In this document: positions 25,687-35,584 of the stretch, piece by piece
Layout: the number at the start of each line of letters is the position of its first letter
Numbering within the stretch: position 1 is the first letter of the stretch
NCBI RefSeq assembly: GCF_018613575.1
Contig: NZ_JAGGPX010000011.1
Location: 165,482-229,481, forward strand
DNA: 64,000 nt
Direction of reading: 5' to 3'
From: Planococcus sp. ISL-110
Lineage (GTDB): Bacteria > Bacillota > Bacilli > Bacillales_A > Planococcaceae
Notes under the pieces: generated by a model
Database searches by the model: none
What the model was told of the DNA's origin: nothing
The model's input: the letters and a program-made list of their open reading frames with translations, nothing else
Position numbers and translations under genes: made by a program

Positions 25687-25715
25687 ATTATATAGTGGCA
25701 TGCAAACTATATCAA
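25687..25715 (-). promoter_or_regulatory. Sigma-A promoter of ctaG-ctaM
   Basis: On the minus strand, TTGATA (25715-25710), 17 bases, then TATAAT (25692-25687), 34 bases upstream of the ctaG ATG. Confidence 0.8.
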
Positions 25716-25861
25716 TGAACGAACTATGAACAATACAAAATGCGTCAATGTACGATTTGACTCCTCTACTTGCTCTCGATTACAAGCATAGCCAAAATTC
25801 TCTTCACACTGCGCTCTAAGACTTTTTGGTCTTCAGCTTACAAAAACCCCGTTGACCACAG

Positions 25862-25896
25862 AAAACCCCCTTACCTCGAAAGGCAAGGGGGTTTAA
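25862..25896 (-). terminator. Terminator of the ctaB-C-D-E-F operon
   Basis: AAACCCCCTTGCC and GGTAAGGGGGTTT form a long GC-rich stem just past the ctaF stop. Confidence 0.85.
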
Positions 25897-25903
25897 AATG
25901 AGC

Positions 25904-26236
25904 TTACCACCAAACAATTGTTACTAAAGCAAGAACTGTGATGAAGGCTACGAATATTCCACAGAACAGAAAGAACGCGACCATGCCGTGTCCTTTACCG
26001 CTCAAGTGCATGAAATAGTAAAGTTGAAGAATAACTTGAATGCCCGCCATTAAAAGAATAATCGGGACAATCAGATAAGTTGAGAACCCAGCAGCAACCA
26101 TTGTAAAAGCAATTAATGTTAAGAAGATCATTATTGCGAAAGTCGCTAAGTGGCCTTTCATTTCATCTGCTCTTTTTTTCTTCGCGTATTCGAATTCTGA
26201 CTGCGTTCTAACATGAATATGTGTATCGTGTGCCAT
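25904..26236 (-). CDS. ctaF: Cytochrome c oxidase subunit IV, CtaF
   Basis: CtaF is the small membrane subunit of caa3 oxidase. The ATG at 26236 overlaps the ctaE stop as TAATG and gives 110 residues, the Bacillus size. An N-terminal cytoplasmic stretch (MAHDTHIHVRTQSEFEYAKK) is followed by three membrane segments, the last ending at the C-terminal tryptophans. It is the last gene of the operon. Confidence 0.95.
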   Translation of the reverse strand: MAHDTHIHVRTQSEFEYAKKKRADEMKGHLATFAIMIFLTLIAFTMVAAGFSTYLIVPIILLMAGIQVILQLYYFMHLSGKGHGMVAFFLFCGIFVAFITVLALVTIVWW

Positions 26237-26862
26237 TATCCGATCACTCCCATCAAATAGACGACAGTAAAGATGAATACCCATACGACGTCAATAAAAT
26301 GCCAGTATAACGAAGCAAGATAGAATTTAGGTGCATTGTACATATTCAACCCACGTTTAGCATTGCGAAGCATTAAGGCGATAAACCAGCTAAGACCGAA
26401 TAGAACGTGGGCACCATGTGTTCCGACCAAAACATAAAATGCAGAACTGAAAGCACTATTCGTAAATCCAAATCCTAAATGGAGATAATGGTTAAACTCA
26501 TAGATCTCCAATCCAAGGAACGTTGCGCCAAGAAGGACTGTAATACCCAACCAGGCCTGCATCGCTTTGAAATTATGGTTTTTCATATGGTACATAGCAT
26601 AGACACTCGTCAATGAAGATGTCAAAAGAATCATTGTCATCGCAAAGACCAGCGGCAGTTCAAAAAGTCCAGCGGCAGAAAATTCCATGCCGCTTGGCCC
26701 TTTATCTTTTAATGCAAGGTAAGTTGCGAAAAGTGTAGCAAACGTTACTGTCTCCGCAGCAAGAAGCAACCAGAAACCAATAAACTTATTTTTACCTTCC
26801 ATCGTAGCCGTTTCAGGATGATCCGGCCAAGATTGAGGAGTGTACTTTTGATTAATGTCCAT
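26236..26862 (-). CDS. ctaE: Cytochrome c oxidase subunit III, CtaE
   Basis: This 208-residue protein has five membrane segments, as is usual for the short bacterial subunit III. Signature blocks are NKFIGFWLLLAAETVTFATL and VGTHGAHVLFGL, with YLASLYWHFIDVVWVFIFT at the C-terminus. It overlaps ctaD by 11 bases and ctaF by one. The binding site GGGAGG lies inside the end of ctaD. Confidence 0.97.
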   Translation of the reverse strand: MDINQKYTPQSWPDHPETATMEGKNKFIGFWLLLAAETVTFATLFATYLALKDKGPSGMEFSAAGLFELPLVFAMTMILLTSSLTSVYAMYHMKNHNFKAMQAWLGITVLLGATFLGLEIYEFNHYLHLGFGFTNSAFSSAFYVLVGTHGAHVLFGLSWFIALMLRNAKRGLNMYNAPKFYLASLYWHFIDVVWVFIFTVVYLMGVIG

Positions 26863-28735
26863 CGGTTTTGCCTCCCTTCGCGTCTTCCAGTAATTCTTCT
26901 TTTGTAATATAGAAGCCTAGATCATCTTTCAACGAACGGACGAGCATTGAACCAAATGTGATCAACAGGCCGATGATCAAGACTGCCAATGCCCAAGGCT
27001 TGTCACCATCTAGGAAGTACAAAGCTCCGAATGAAGCGATGAACATTCCAAGTGAAATTACGAAAGGAATGATTGAATTGTTCGGCATATGGATATCGCC
27101 GAGAGGTTCAGCGAAAATCATTCCTTTTTTGTTGCCATCCATTTTTTCGATCCAGAATGTATCAAGACCACGAACTAATGGAGTTTGAGCAAAGTTATAG
27201 AATGGCGGTGGAGATGGGATTGCCCATTCTAATGTACGGCCATCGCCCCATGGGTCATTGCCGACGCGCTCGTTTTTAATCGTAGTCATCACAACATTGA
27301 CTAGAAGAATGATAACGCCGATCGCCATGAATACAGCGCCCGCTGAACTGATTGCATTAAACAAATCCCAGCCCTGGTCTGCTCCGAACGTGTAAACACG
27401 GCGAGGCATACCCATCAAGCCTAAGAAATGCTGGATGAAGAATGTTAAGTGGAATCCGATGAAGAAGAACCAGAAAGTCCACTTCCCAAGTTTTTCACTA
27501 AGCATTGTTCCGAACATTTTTGGCCAGTATAAATGTGTACCTGCGAGGATCCCCAGTACAACACCACCGACAATAACATAGTGGAAGTGGGCTACGATAA
27601 AGTAAGAATCATGCAGCTGATAATCCAATGGCGCGATTGCTTGCATAACTCCTGTAACCCCACCCGCTACGAATGAAGGAATAAACGCTACAGCGTAAAT
27701 CATTGGAACTGTGAAGGAAATGCTTCCTCCCCAAATTGTTAATAGCCAGTTAAAGATCTTGATTCCGGTTGGGACAGCGATGATCATTGTCGCCAAGGCG
27801 AAGACAGCATTAGCTGTTGGTCCTAAGCCGACCGTGAACATATGGTGAGCCCATACCATGAATCCGTAGAAACCGATCAGGATCGTAGCAAAAACAAGTG
27901 CCGTGTATCCGAAAAGGCGTTTACGGGAGAAGATTGCAAAGATTTCGGAGAAAATACCGAAAGCCGGCAAAATCAAGATGTAAACCTCAGGGTGGCCGAA
28001 GATCCAGAATAAATGCTCCCAGATAATCGTGTTACCGCCCATTTCAACTACAAAGAAACTTGAGTTGAACAAACGGTCGAAGATCATAAAGAAAAGACCG
28101 ACTGTAAGCGGTGGGAATGCCAATAAGATCAATGCGGAAGCAACAAAAGTTGTCCAAGTGAACAATGGCATTCTCATATACGTCATACCCGGAGCACGCA
28201 TATTGATAATCGTAACCAGGAAGTTAATCCCTGCGATCAACGTACCAAAACCGGATATCGTCAATCCCAGTGTATAGAAGTCAATTCCGTGTCCTTCTGA
28301 TGCAAGCGCCAACGAAGCATAGTTCGTCCAACCTGCATCCGGTGCGCCTCCCATGAACCAAGAAAGGTTCAAGAAAATACCACCAAAGAAAAATAACCAG
28401 AAACCAAGTGAGTTCAAGAATGGGAAAGCTACATCACGCGCGCCGATTTGCAAAGGCATAATGGCGTTCATGAAAGCCAGTAATAGTGGCATTGACGCCA
28501 AGAAAATCATGGTAGTACCGTGCATTGTAATAATTTCGTTATATAGTCCAGCACTTAGGAAATCATTTCCTGCTTTAGCCAGCTGGATACGGATCAACAT
28601 CGCTTCTATACCACCAACCAGGAAGAAGAAACCACCTGAGATGAGATAAAGGATCGCGATTTTCTTATGGTCGACCGTTGTCATGAAGTCCCAAATCGTA
28701 GCGCCGAAGCCCTTTTTTTGAGCAATAGAACTCAC
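26852..28735 (-). CDS. ctaD: Cytochrome c oxidase subunit I, CtaD
   Basis: Subunit I is the catalytic core, binding heme a and the heme a3-CuB centre. The CuB region is visible as FGHPEVYILILPAFG with the histidine-tyrosine pair, followed by WAHHMFTVG. The heme ligand histidine region is VAHFHYVIVGG. The protein has 627 residues, so it includes the C-terminal extension usual in caa3 enzymes. It starts at a GTG eight bases after GGGAGG. Proton pumping to the outside is expected. Confidence 0.98.
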   Translation of the reverse strand: MSSIAQKKGFGATIWDFMTTVDHKKIAILYLISGGFFFLVGGIEAMLIRIQLAKAGNDFLSAGLYNEIITMHGTTMIFLASMPLLLAFMNAIMPLQIGARDVAFPFLNSLGFWLFFFGGIFLNLSWFMGGAPDAGWTNYASLALASEGHGIDFYTLGLTISGFGTLIAGINFLVTIINMRAPGMTYMRMPLFTWTTFVASALILLAFPPLTVGLFFMIFDRLFNSSFFVVEMGGNTIIWEHLFWIFGHPEVYILILPAFGIFSEIFAIFSRKRLFGYTALVFATILIGFYGFMVWAHHMFTVGLGPTANAVFALATMIIAVPTGIKIFNWLLTIWGGSISFTVPMIYAVAFIPSFVAGGVTGVMQAIAPLDYQLHDSYFIVAHFHYVIVGGVVLGILAGTHLYWPKMFGTMLSEKLGKWTFWFFFIGFHLTFFIQHFLGLMGMPRRVYTFGADQGWDLFNAISSAGAVFMAIGVIILLVNVVMTTIKNERVGNDPWGDGRTLEWAIPSPPPFYNFAQTPLVRGLDTFWIEKMDGNKKGMIFAEPLGDIHMPNNSIIPFVISLGMFIASFGALYFLDGDKPWALAVLIIGLLITFGSMLVRSLKDDLGFYITKEELLEDAKGGKTDGH

Positions 28736-28766
28736 ACTGTATACCTCCCTTTTTTAAGCTTTATTA

Positions 28767-29864
28767 CTACTCTTCAACTGTTAAGCCCATTAAATAGGCT
28801 GCAAGAGCATCGAGTTCTTGTTCAGTTAATTCTTCTCCATTATTCAATGAAGCTGCCGCTGGCATCAAGTTGCCTGGCTTGTATTCCTGTGGATCTGCAA
28901 TCCAGTTTTTAAGATTCTCTTCGTTGTGCTCTAAATATCCTGCAACCCGGTTGCGGTCGCCGAATGTAGCCATGTTAGGCCCTTGCATGATGTTGCCTTC
29001 GCCAACACCTGAAGTTGCGTGGCAAGCGATACAGCTCAAACCATCTGCTCCGAATAATTCTTCACCTTGTAGTGCAAGGTCGCCTTCGACAGCAGCAGGT
29101 TCTTCTGATTGCATTGCAGTTACCCATTGGTCAAATTCTTCGCGGTCCACAGATTTCACTTTGAAATCCATCAATGCGTGAGAAGGCCCACAAAGTTCAG
29201 CACATTTACCATAAAATACGCCATCTTCAAGTTCTGATGACTGCTGGTCGAATGTTAGATAGAAGGTATTGACGTTTTCAGGGTTGACGTCCAATTTACC
29301 GCCAATAGATGGAATCCAGAATGAGTGTTTGATGTCCGCAGAAATCAGGTTAAAGTAAACGCGTTCATCGGTCGGTACGACCAGTTCCTGTGAAGTTACA
29401 ATTCCCTGTTCTGGGTATTCAAATTCCCACCAGTAAAGTTTTGCGGTTACATTGACTGTAAGATTAGATGAAGTGCCATCTTCTGCCTGGACGTCCATTG
29501 TGGAAACGTCAGCCAAATCGAATGTTGAGTAAACTGTTGGAACAGCAAGAATCAATAGGAGAACAATCGGAACAGCTGTCCATAAAAACTCTAATCTTGC
29601 ACTTCCTTCAACTTGCTCAGGAATCATGTCTTCCCCCATTTTAGAACGGCGGAACTTAACGATTGCTAAAACGAAAATAATCGATACAACAATGATTACA
29701 AATAGCATAATGATGGATGATAAGATCAATAGATTAAATTGATCTTGTGCAACTTCGCCCGCTGGTATTAAGGTCGAAATTTCTTCGCGTCCACATCCCG
29801 CAAGAAAAACCAATAATGTGGCCATCAATGCGAAAAGCCGCCACTTTTTAATTCCTTTCATCAT
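28767..29864 (-). CDS. ctaC: Cytochrome c oxidase subunit II with fused cytochrome c domain, CtaC
   Basis: This 365-residue lipoprotein has a lipobox (LLVFLAGC), two membrane segments, a cupredoxin domain and a C-terminal cytochrome c. CuA ligands appear in KHSFWIPSIGGK and KCAELCGPSHALMDF. The heme c motif CIACH is near residue 280, with the methionine ligand probably in NLMPAAASL. It accepts electrons from the bc complex and passes them to CtaD. The fused cytochrome makes this a caa3 rather than an aa3 enzyme. It lies 49 bases after ctaB, without a terminator. Confidence 0.97.
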   Translation of the reverse strand: MMKGIKKWRLFALMATLLVFLAGCGREEISTLIPAGEVAQDQFNLLILSSIIMLFVIIVVSIIFVLAIVKFRRSKMGEDMIPEQVEGSARLEFLWTAVPIVLLLILAVPTVYSTFDLADVSTMDVQAEDGTSSNLTVNVTAKLYWWEFEYPEQGIVTSQELVVPTDERVYFNLISADIKHSFWIPSIGGKLDVNPENVNTFYLTFDQQSSELEDGVFYGKCAELCGPSHALMDFKVKSVDREEFDQWVTAMQSEEPAAVEGDLALQGEELFGADGLSCIACHATSGVGEGNIMQGPNMATFGDRNRVAGYLEHNEENLKNWIADPQEYKPGNLMPAAASLNNGEELTEQELDALAAYLMGLTVEE

Positions 29865-29913
29865 AGCTTTTCATACCCCTCTCATTTAAATAGTTTCTTT
29901 TTAGAAATGGTCG

Positions 29914-30831
29914 TTAGATGAAGACAGCAAAAATGATCATTGAGACAAATAAGATGGTCATATAGTTCAATGAATAAATAAACATTGTCTTCGCCCATTT
30001 CAAGTCATCCGCTACTTTAAATCCACGAATGGCTAATACAAGCCAGCCGATATTCAAAAGTGTCGCTAAGATGATGAAGCCTGTCCCAAGTTCCATTAAT
30101 AGGAATGGGAGAGGGAAAAGCATTACAACCCATGCAAGCATCGATTTTTTTGTTCGGTGAAAACCTTTAATTACCGGCAGCATAGGAATGTTCGCTGCCC
30201 GATACTCTTCTGTCCGTTTCATAGCCAACGCATAGAAATGCGGTGGCTGCCAAATGAACATGATCAAAAATAATGCCCAAGCACCCATACCGAGTGTCGG
30301 TTCCACAGCAGCCCATCCAATAAGTGGCGGAATTGCACCAGAGATGCTCCCCACAATCGTATTGCTGACATGGCGTCTTTTTGACCACATAGAGTATAGG
30401 ACGACATAAGCCAAAACTCCGGCAATTCCAAATACCCCTGCAGATACAGAAGCGGAAAACAGAAATAATTCGCCTATAACGATGAAAGAAACAGCTAGTG
30501 CCAATACAGCTGATGGCTTGAATCTTCCTGTCACTGTCGGACGCGTTTTTTTACTTTCCATCAAAGGGTCTATATCCGTGTCAATGTAGTTATTCATAGC
30601 TGCAGAACCCGCAATGATCAGTGCTGAACCGACAATAGTGTAGACAAGAATATCCAGTTCATTCAGAAAATGCCTGTCAGAAAACTGGAAGGCGAGCCAC
30701 AAACCTGTGAAGACGGTAATCAAATTAGAATTTACGATTCCAATTTTTATAAGTGCCAGAAAGTCTTTCAGAAATGTAGTCGCTTCCGGTGCATCATTTG
30801 TCTCTGCAGACATTGCCCGACCGTTTGACAT
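29914..30831 (-). CDS. ctaB: Protoheme IX farnesyltransferase (heme O synthase) CtaB
   Basis: CtaB attaches a farnesyl group to heme B to give heme O, the precursor of heme A. The UbiA-type prenyltransferase motif is NNYIDTDIDPLMESKKTRPT, and the second Asp-rich region lies near MKRTEEYRAANIPMLP. About eight to nine membrane segments are seen. The ATG at 30831, seven bases after GGAGG, gives 305 residues; the longer frame adds ten residues before that site. It is the first gene of the ctaB-C-D-E-F operon, divergent from ctaA. Confidence 0.96.
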   Translation of the reverse strand: MSNGRAMSAETNDAPEATTFLKDFLALIKIGIVNSNLITVFTGLWLAFQFSDRHFLNELDILVYTIVGSALIIAGSAAMNNYIDTDIDPLMESKKTRPTVTGRFKPSAVLALAVSFIVIGELFLFSASVSAGVFGIAGVLAYVVLYSMWSKRRHVSNTIVGSISGAIPPLIGWAAVEPTLGMGAWALFLIMFIWQPPHFYALAMKRTEEYRAANIPMLPVIKGFHRTKKSMLAWVVMLFPLPFLLMELGTGFIILATLLNIGWLVLAIRGFKVADDLKWAKTMFIYSLNYMTILFVSMIIFAVFI

Positions 30832-31178
30832 ATAAGTCCCTCCTTTCAAAGTTGTAAGCATATTCCGCTAACCATAACTATATCTAAAATCCAGTCACTT
30901 TTCTACATATAACTGAAATTTCCTGATAAAAGAGATGATTTACACGTAATTGGTCTCACAAATATCCATCTCTAATCATACATCAACTTTCACACTATTT
31001 TAAGATAGAAAATCAATAGTTTTTGAACAGTTTGTGAATCACGATTTATATATGTCCAAATCTTGAAATTTTCCACTATTGCTGATTTCTCGTTGTGTTT
31101 TGGAGAAACATTCGCTATTATCGAGTATGCAGGTAGATAGACATTGAAAAGTTTTCTATAGAAAAAGTAGGTGGTATT
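30832..31178. other. Divergent ctaB-ctaA control region
   Basis: These 347 bases are AT-rich and non-coding. They hold the ctaA promoter and, on the other strand, the ctaB binding site; a weak TATAGT -10 for ctaB may lie about 60 bases upstream of it. In Bacillus the equivalent region is bound by ResD and CcpA; I could not identify those sites with confidence here. Confidence 0.6.
31093..31121 (+). promoter_or_regulatory. Probable promoter of ctaA
   Basis: TTGTGT (31093-31098), 17 bases, then TATTAT (31116-31121), 58 bases before the ctaA start. Confidence 0.6.
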
Positions 31179-32096
31179 TTGAAGCAAAATAGATATATTA
31201 AATGGTTGGCCGTTGCGTCTACCATAGGCATGTTATTGATTCTTTTGGGTGGTGCCCTGGTTACTAAGACCGACAGCGGTTTGGGCTGTGGCCGAAATTG
31301 GCCGGATTGCAATGGTAAGCTGATTCCCGATAATATTACAGCTGAAGTACTGATTGAATTTTCCCACCGCCTTGTCACTGGAGTTGTCGGCATACTAATT
31401 GTCATCCTGGCAATTTGGGCATGGAGAAAATTTGGACATGTACGAGAAACAAAATTTTTGGCGATCATGGCCGTTTTCTTTTTAGTTCTTCAGGCATTGA
31501 TTGGAGCAGCACAGGTACTATGGGGACAAGGTGATTTTATCCTTGCTCTTCATTTTGGAATTTCCCTCCTGTCTTTCGCTTCCATATTGCTGCTGACCCT
31601 GCTGATTTTCGAAGTGGACCGGAAGTTTGATACAGAACGTTTACGGATCGGCAAAAAGTTGCGCTTCCATACTTTAGGCGTCACTTTGTACTCCTATATT
31701 GTAGTTTATACCGGCGCTTTGGTCCGCCACACCGAGTCCAGTCTGATTTGTTCAGATTGGCCGCTGTGCCGAAACGAAGAGTTCGCATTACCGGACAATA
31801 TGTATGAATGGGTTCAAATGGGACACCGTGCTGCGGCTGGCTTGATTGTAATATGGCTGGGGTATATTGCCTGGCATGCTATTAAGCAATACAAAGACCA
31901 GCGTGTTATCTACTGGGGATGGACCATCGCTTTCATTATCGTCCTTCTCCAGGCAACGACCGGAATGTTGGTCGTTCTGACAAAATTGAACTTGTTTATC
32001 GCGCTTCTTCACTCGCTCTTAATTTCCATGCTTTTCGGTTTGTTATGTTATATGGTGCTGCTTGTTTCACGCAGCCGAATCAAAAAAACTTCATAA
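31179..32096 (+). CDS. ctaA: Heme A synthase CtaA
   Basis: CtaA oxidises the C8 methyl of heme O to the formyl group of heme A. This 305-residue protein has eight membrane segments in two similar halves. The heme-ligand histidines appear in EFSHRLVTG and LHFGISLLS in the first half and in QMGHRAAAG and LHSLLIS in the second. Conserved cysteine pairs are CGRNWPDC and CSDWPLC in the outer loops. It begins with a TTG after AGGTGG and is divergent from ctaB. Confidence 0.96.
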   Translation: MKQNRYIKWLAVASTIGMLLILLGGALVTKTDSGLGCGRNWPDCNGKLIPDNITAEVLIEFSHRLVTGVVGILIVILAIWAWRKFGHVRETKFLAIMAVFFLVLQALIGAAQVLWGQGDFILALHFGISLLSFASILLLTLLIFEVDRKFDTERLRIGKKLRFHTLGVTLYSYIVVYTGALVRHTESSLICSDWPLCRNEEFALPDNMYEWVQMGHRAAAGLIVIWLGYIAWHAIKQYKDQRVIYWGWTIAFIIVLLQATTGMLVVLTKLNLFIALLHSLLISMLFGLLCYMVLLVSRSRIKKTS

Positions 32097-32131
32097 AAAA
32101 TGGCTGGCGCAGATGCGCCAGCCATTTTTTA
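32095..32131. terminator. Bidirectional terminator between ctaA and pyc
   Basis: AAAATGGCTGGCGCA and TGCGCCAGCCATTTT form a near-perfect stem with A and T runs on both sides, overlapping the pyc stop codon. Confidence 0.93.
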
Positions 32132-35100
32132 TTTTTTCTCCATTTCGATCAAAAGGTCACCTGTAGAAATACCATCATTGGCAACTACATGGATGTCCTG
32201 GACTGTTCCATCAAATGGAGCTTGGACCGTCGTCTCCATCTTCATCGCTTCGGTCACCAGCAAATGATCACCGCGTTTCACTTTGACCCCTTTTTCCGTA
32301 AGCACCTTTAATACAGTGCCGGGCATAGTTGCCGCAATATGGCTTTCATTTGTTGGATTTGCTTTTGGTTTGGCTGTGCTGTCCGCTTCCACCGTCATAT
32401 CCTGAATGCTGACTTCACGAGGCTGGCCATTCAATTCAAAATAAATGATGCGCGTACCGTCTTTTTGCGGCTCGCCAATTGAGACCAGTTTAATCATCAG
32501 TGTTTTGCCTTTTTCAATTTCCACTTCGATTTCCTCGCCCAATCTCATTCCATATAGGAATGTCAAGGTGTCGAGCACAGAAACTTTTCCAAACTGGATA
32601 TTGGTTGTTGTATATTCTTCAAATACTTTCGGATAAAGCGCATGGGCCAAAATCTCGTGGCTTGTAACAGGGCGGCCCAGCTTATCAAACAAAGTCTTTT
32701 GGATTTCATCGAAGTCTGCAGGCTCCAGAAGTTCTCCTGGGCGAACTGTAATCGGCTCGCGCTCTTTCAAGATGACTTTCTGAAGCTCCTTCGGGAATCC
32801 GCCATGCGGCTGGCCGATATAGCCTTCAAAAAATTCAATGACTGATTCTGGGAAATCGATCGTTTTCCCGCGGGATATAACAGTTTCTTCATTCAGCTCA
32901 TTTTGCACCATGAATAAGGCCATATCTCCTACAACTTTAGAGGAAGGCGTCACTTTCACCACATCTCCGAACAATAAGTTGACGCGTGAATACATAGCTT
33001 TGACTTCTTCCCATCGCATGCCTAGCCCTACCGCTTTTGCCTGCTGCTGGAGATTGCTGTATTGTCCGCCTGGCATTTCATGTACATACACTTCTGAATG
33101 CGGGCTGTTCATACCGCTTTCAAAGTCGCCATAGTATTTGCGGACATCTTCCCAGTAATGGGACATTTTTTCGAGTCCGTTGACATCTGCTCTGACTTGA
33201 CGCCCACTGCCGCTTGTCGCGTAATAAAGTGAGTTGGCGCTTGGTTGTGATGTCAGCCCTGCCATGGATCCAAGAGCCGTATCCACAATGTCCACACCAG
33301 CTTCGATAGCTTTCGAGTAGAGATAGATGCCGTTGCCGCTTGTATCATGTGTGTGAAGGTGAATCGGCAGCGAAACCGTATCTTTTAATTCGGACACTAA
33401 ACGGTAGGCCGCTTCCGGCTTCAAAAGACCGGCCATATCTTTGATTGCCAGGATATGGGCACCTGCCGCTTCCAATTCTTTTGCCATCTCTTTGTAATAC
33501 TGAACCGTATATTTGTCACGGCTTGGGTCTAAAATATCCCCAGTGTAGCAAATCGCCGCTTCTGCGATTTTACCGGATTGGCGAACTTCATCAATCGCGA
33601 CTTCCATTCCTTTGATCCAGTTCAGGCTGTCAAAGATGCGGAATACATCGATTCCTGCGTCTCCCGATTTTCGAACAAACTCACGAATGACATTATCCGG
33701 ATAATTTTTGTATCCGACGGCATTGGCGCCACGGAACAGCATTTGGAACAAAACATTCGGAATTTCCTCACGGAGCTTAATAAGGCGTTCCCATGGATCT
33801 TCTTTCAGGAATCGGTAGGATACGTCAAAAGTGGCGCCTCCCCACATTTCCAATGAAAACAGATCGTTTTGCAGACGCGCCGTTTCCTTGGCGATCTCGA
33901 ACAGATCATGTGAACGGACGCGCGTAGCCAATAGCGATTGATGCGCATCACGGAAAGTAGTGTCCGTTATTAAGACATCTTTCTGCTCGTGAATCCATTT
34001 AGTCAATCCTTCAGCGCCTTGCAGGTCAAAAATTTGCTTCGTGCCGCTTGGCGCCGGAGCCAGCAAGTCCACTTCCGGTTTCCGCGGAGCTGCGAAGATC
34101 GGTTTCTTTTTCTTTTCGATGCCCGGAAAGCCGTTGATTGTTACATTGCCAATATAGCTGAGTAACTTTGTCCCGCGATCTTGACGCACCGGGAAGATGA
34201 ATAATTCCGGAGTCGTGTCGATAAAGCTGGTATCAAAGTCGCCTTTAATGAAGTTTTCATGTTTAACAACATTTTCCAGGAAAGGGATATTGGTTTTGAT
34301 TCCGCGAATCCGGAATTCCTGCAAGTTGCGGTCCATTTTAGCAGCTGCTTCTTTGAATGTTACTGCCCAAGTGGAGACTTTAACCAGAAGTGAATCATAA
34401 TAAGGTGAAATGACCGCACCCTGGAAGCCGTTGCCTGCATCAAGACGTACGCCAAACCCGCCGCCTGAGCGGTAAACCATCAATTTACCGGCATCCGGCA
34501 TGAAATCATTCAATGGGTCTTCGGTCGTTACACGTGATTGGATGGCATAGCCGAATAATGGAATTTTATCCTGCTTTGGAATACCTATTTCCTCACTGTG
34601 TATCATATGTCCTCTGGCAATATGGATCTGCGCGTGGACAATATCAATTCCAGTGATCATTTCTGTAATCGTATGTTCCACCTGGATACGTGGATTTACT
34701 TCGATAAAGTAAAATTCGTCGTTTGCGACAAGAAATTCGACTGTGCCCGCATTTATGTAGTTAATGTTTTTCATCAATTTGACGGCGGCATCACAAATTT
34801 CATTGCGCAATTCGTTGCTGATTGAGTTGGAAGGTGCGATTTCCACGACTTTTTGGTGACGGCGCTGAATCGAACAATCTCTTTCATAGAGGTGAATAAC
34901 ATTGCCTTCTGAATCGCCCAGAATCTGGACTTCGATGTGCTTTGGCTTATCGACAAATTTTTCGACATACATTTCGTCGGAACCAAAAGCCGCTTTTGCC
35001 TCAGACTTAGCTCGTTCATAGGAAGATGCTAGTTCTTCATGTGATTTGACGATTCGCATTCCTCGTCCTCCACCACCAAGAGAAGCTTTGATCATTAACG

Positions 35101-35569
35101 GAAATCCTGCTTTTTTGCTGAACTCTTCAACTTCCTGCAACGACTCTACAGGACCGTCTGTGCCTGGAATGACTGGGATCCCCGCAGCAATTGCCTGCGT
35201 ACGCGCTTTAACTTTATCCCCGAACATATCCAAATGCTGCGAAGTCGGACCGATAAAGACAATGTCTTCTTCTTCACAACGTCTCGCAAAATGAACGTTT
35301 TCAGACAAAAATCCATATCCAGGATGGATAGCATCCACATTGGAATCTTTCGCGATGCGGATAATGTCTTCAATGTCCAAGTAAGCATCGATCGGTTTTT
35401 TCCCTTTGCCCACGAGATAGGATTCATCCGCTTTGTAACGGTGATATGAACCACTGTCTTCCTGTGAGTAAATTGCCACTGTTTGAATTTTCAGTTCTGT
35501 ACAAGCGCGGAAAACCCGAATAGCGATTTCTCCGCGGTTGGCCACCAAGATTTTGTTAATCTCCTTCAC
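32129..35569 (-). CDS. pyc: Pyruvate carboxylase
   Basis: Pyruvate carboxylase makes oxaloacetate from pyruvate and bicarbonate and replenishes the TCA cycle. The protein has about 1146 residues: biotin carboxylase (KILVANRGEIAIRVFRAC; ATP-grasp SLGGGGRGMR), the carboxyltransferase barrel (DTTFRDAHQSLLATR, HTHDTSGNGIYL) and a C-terminal biotinyl domain with TEAMKMETT. The start is uncertain: a GTG at 35569 follows AAAGGG by eleven bases, whereas another GTG at 35581 overlaps that site. It follows ftsW, as in B. subtilis and S. aureus. Confidence 0.97.
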   Translation of the reverse strand: MKEINKILVANRGEIAIRVFRACTELKIQTVAIYSQEDSGSYHRYKADESYLVGKGKKPIDAYLDIEDIIRIAKDSNVDAIHPGYGFLSENVHFARRCEEEDIVFIGPTSQHLDMFGDKVKARTQAIAAGIPVIPGTDGPVESLQEVEEFSKKAGFPLMIKASLGGGGRGMRIVKSHEELASSYERAKSEAKAAFGSDEMYVEKFVDKPKHIEVQILGDSEGNVIHLYERDCSIQRRHQKVVEIAPSNSISNELRNEICDAAVKLMKNINYINAGTVEFLVANDEFYFIEVNPRIQVEHTITEMITGIDIVHAQIHIARGHMIHSEEIGIPKQDKIPLFGYAIQSRVTTEDPLNDFMPDAGKLMVYRSGGGFGVRLDAGNGFQGAVISPYYDSLLVKVSTWAVTFKEAAAKMDRNLQEFRIRGIKTNIPFLENVVKHENFIKGDFDTSFIDTTPELFIFPVRQDRGTKLLSYIGNVTINGFPGIEKKKKPIFAAPRKPEVDLLAPAPSGTKQIFDLQGAEGLTKWIHEQKDVLITDTTFRDAHQSLLATRVRSHDLFEIAKETARLQNDLFSLEMWGGATFDVSYRFLKEDPWERLIKLREEIPNVLFQMLFRGANAVGYKNYPDNVIREFVRKSGDAGIDVFRIFDSLNWIKGMEVAIDEVRQSGKIAEAAICYTGDILDPSRDKYTVQYYKEMAKELEAAGAHILAIKDMAGLLKPEAAYRLVSELKDTVSLPIHLHTHDTSGNGIYLYSKAIEAGVDIVDTALGSMAGLTSQPSANSLYYATSGSGRQVRADVNGLEKMSHYWEDVRKYYGDFESGMNSPHSEVYVHEMPGGQYSNLQQQAKAVGLGMRWEEVKAMYSRVNLLFGDVVKVTPSSKVVGDMALFMVQNELNEETVISRGKTIDFPESVIEFFEGYIGQPHGGFPKELQKVILKEREPITVRPGELLEPADFDEIQKTLFDKLGRPVTSHEILAHALYPKVFEEYTTTNIQFGKVSVLDTLTFLYGMRLGEEIEVEIEKGKTLMIKLVSIGEPQKDGTRIIYFELNGQPREVSIQDMTVEADSTAKPKANPTNESHIAATMPGTVLKVLTEKGVKVKRGDHLLVTEAMKMETTVQAPFDGTVQDIHVVANDGISTGDLLIEMEKK

Positions 35570-35584
35570 ACCACAGCACACCCT

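Noticed and set aside
31093-31178. Riboswitch or T-box in the ctaA or pdhA leaders
   Set aside because: The leaders are short and AT-rich, with no terminator/antiterminator pair or T-box sequence.
30990-31187. Short minus-strand frame in the ctaB-ctaA spacer
   Set aside because: It overlaps the ctaA promoter and start and lacks a ribosome-binding site; the region is better explained as regulatory.
32445-35454. Several short frames within pyc on both strands
   Set aside because: They are shadows of a continuous 1146-residue pyruvate carboxylase with all domains intact; there is no frameshift.
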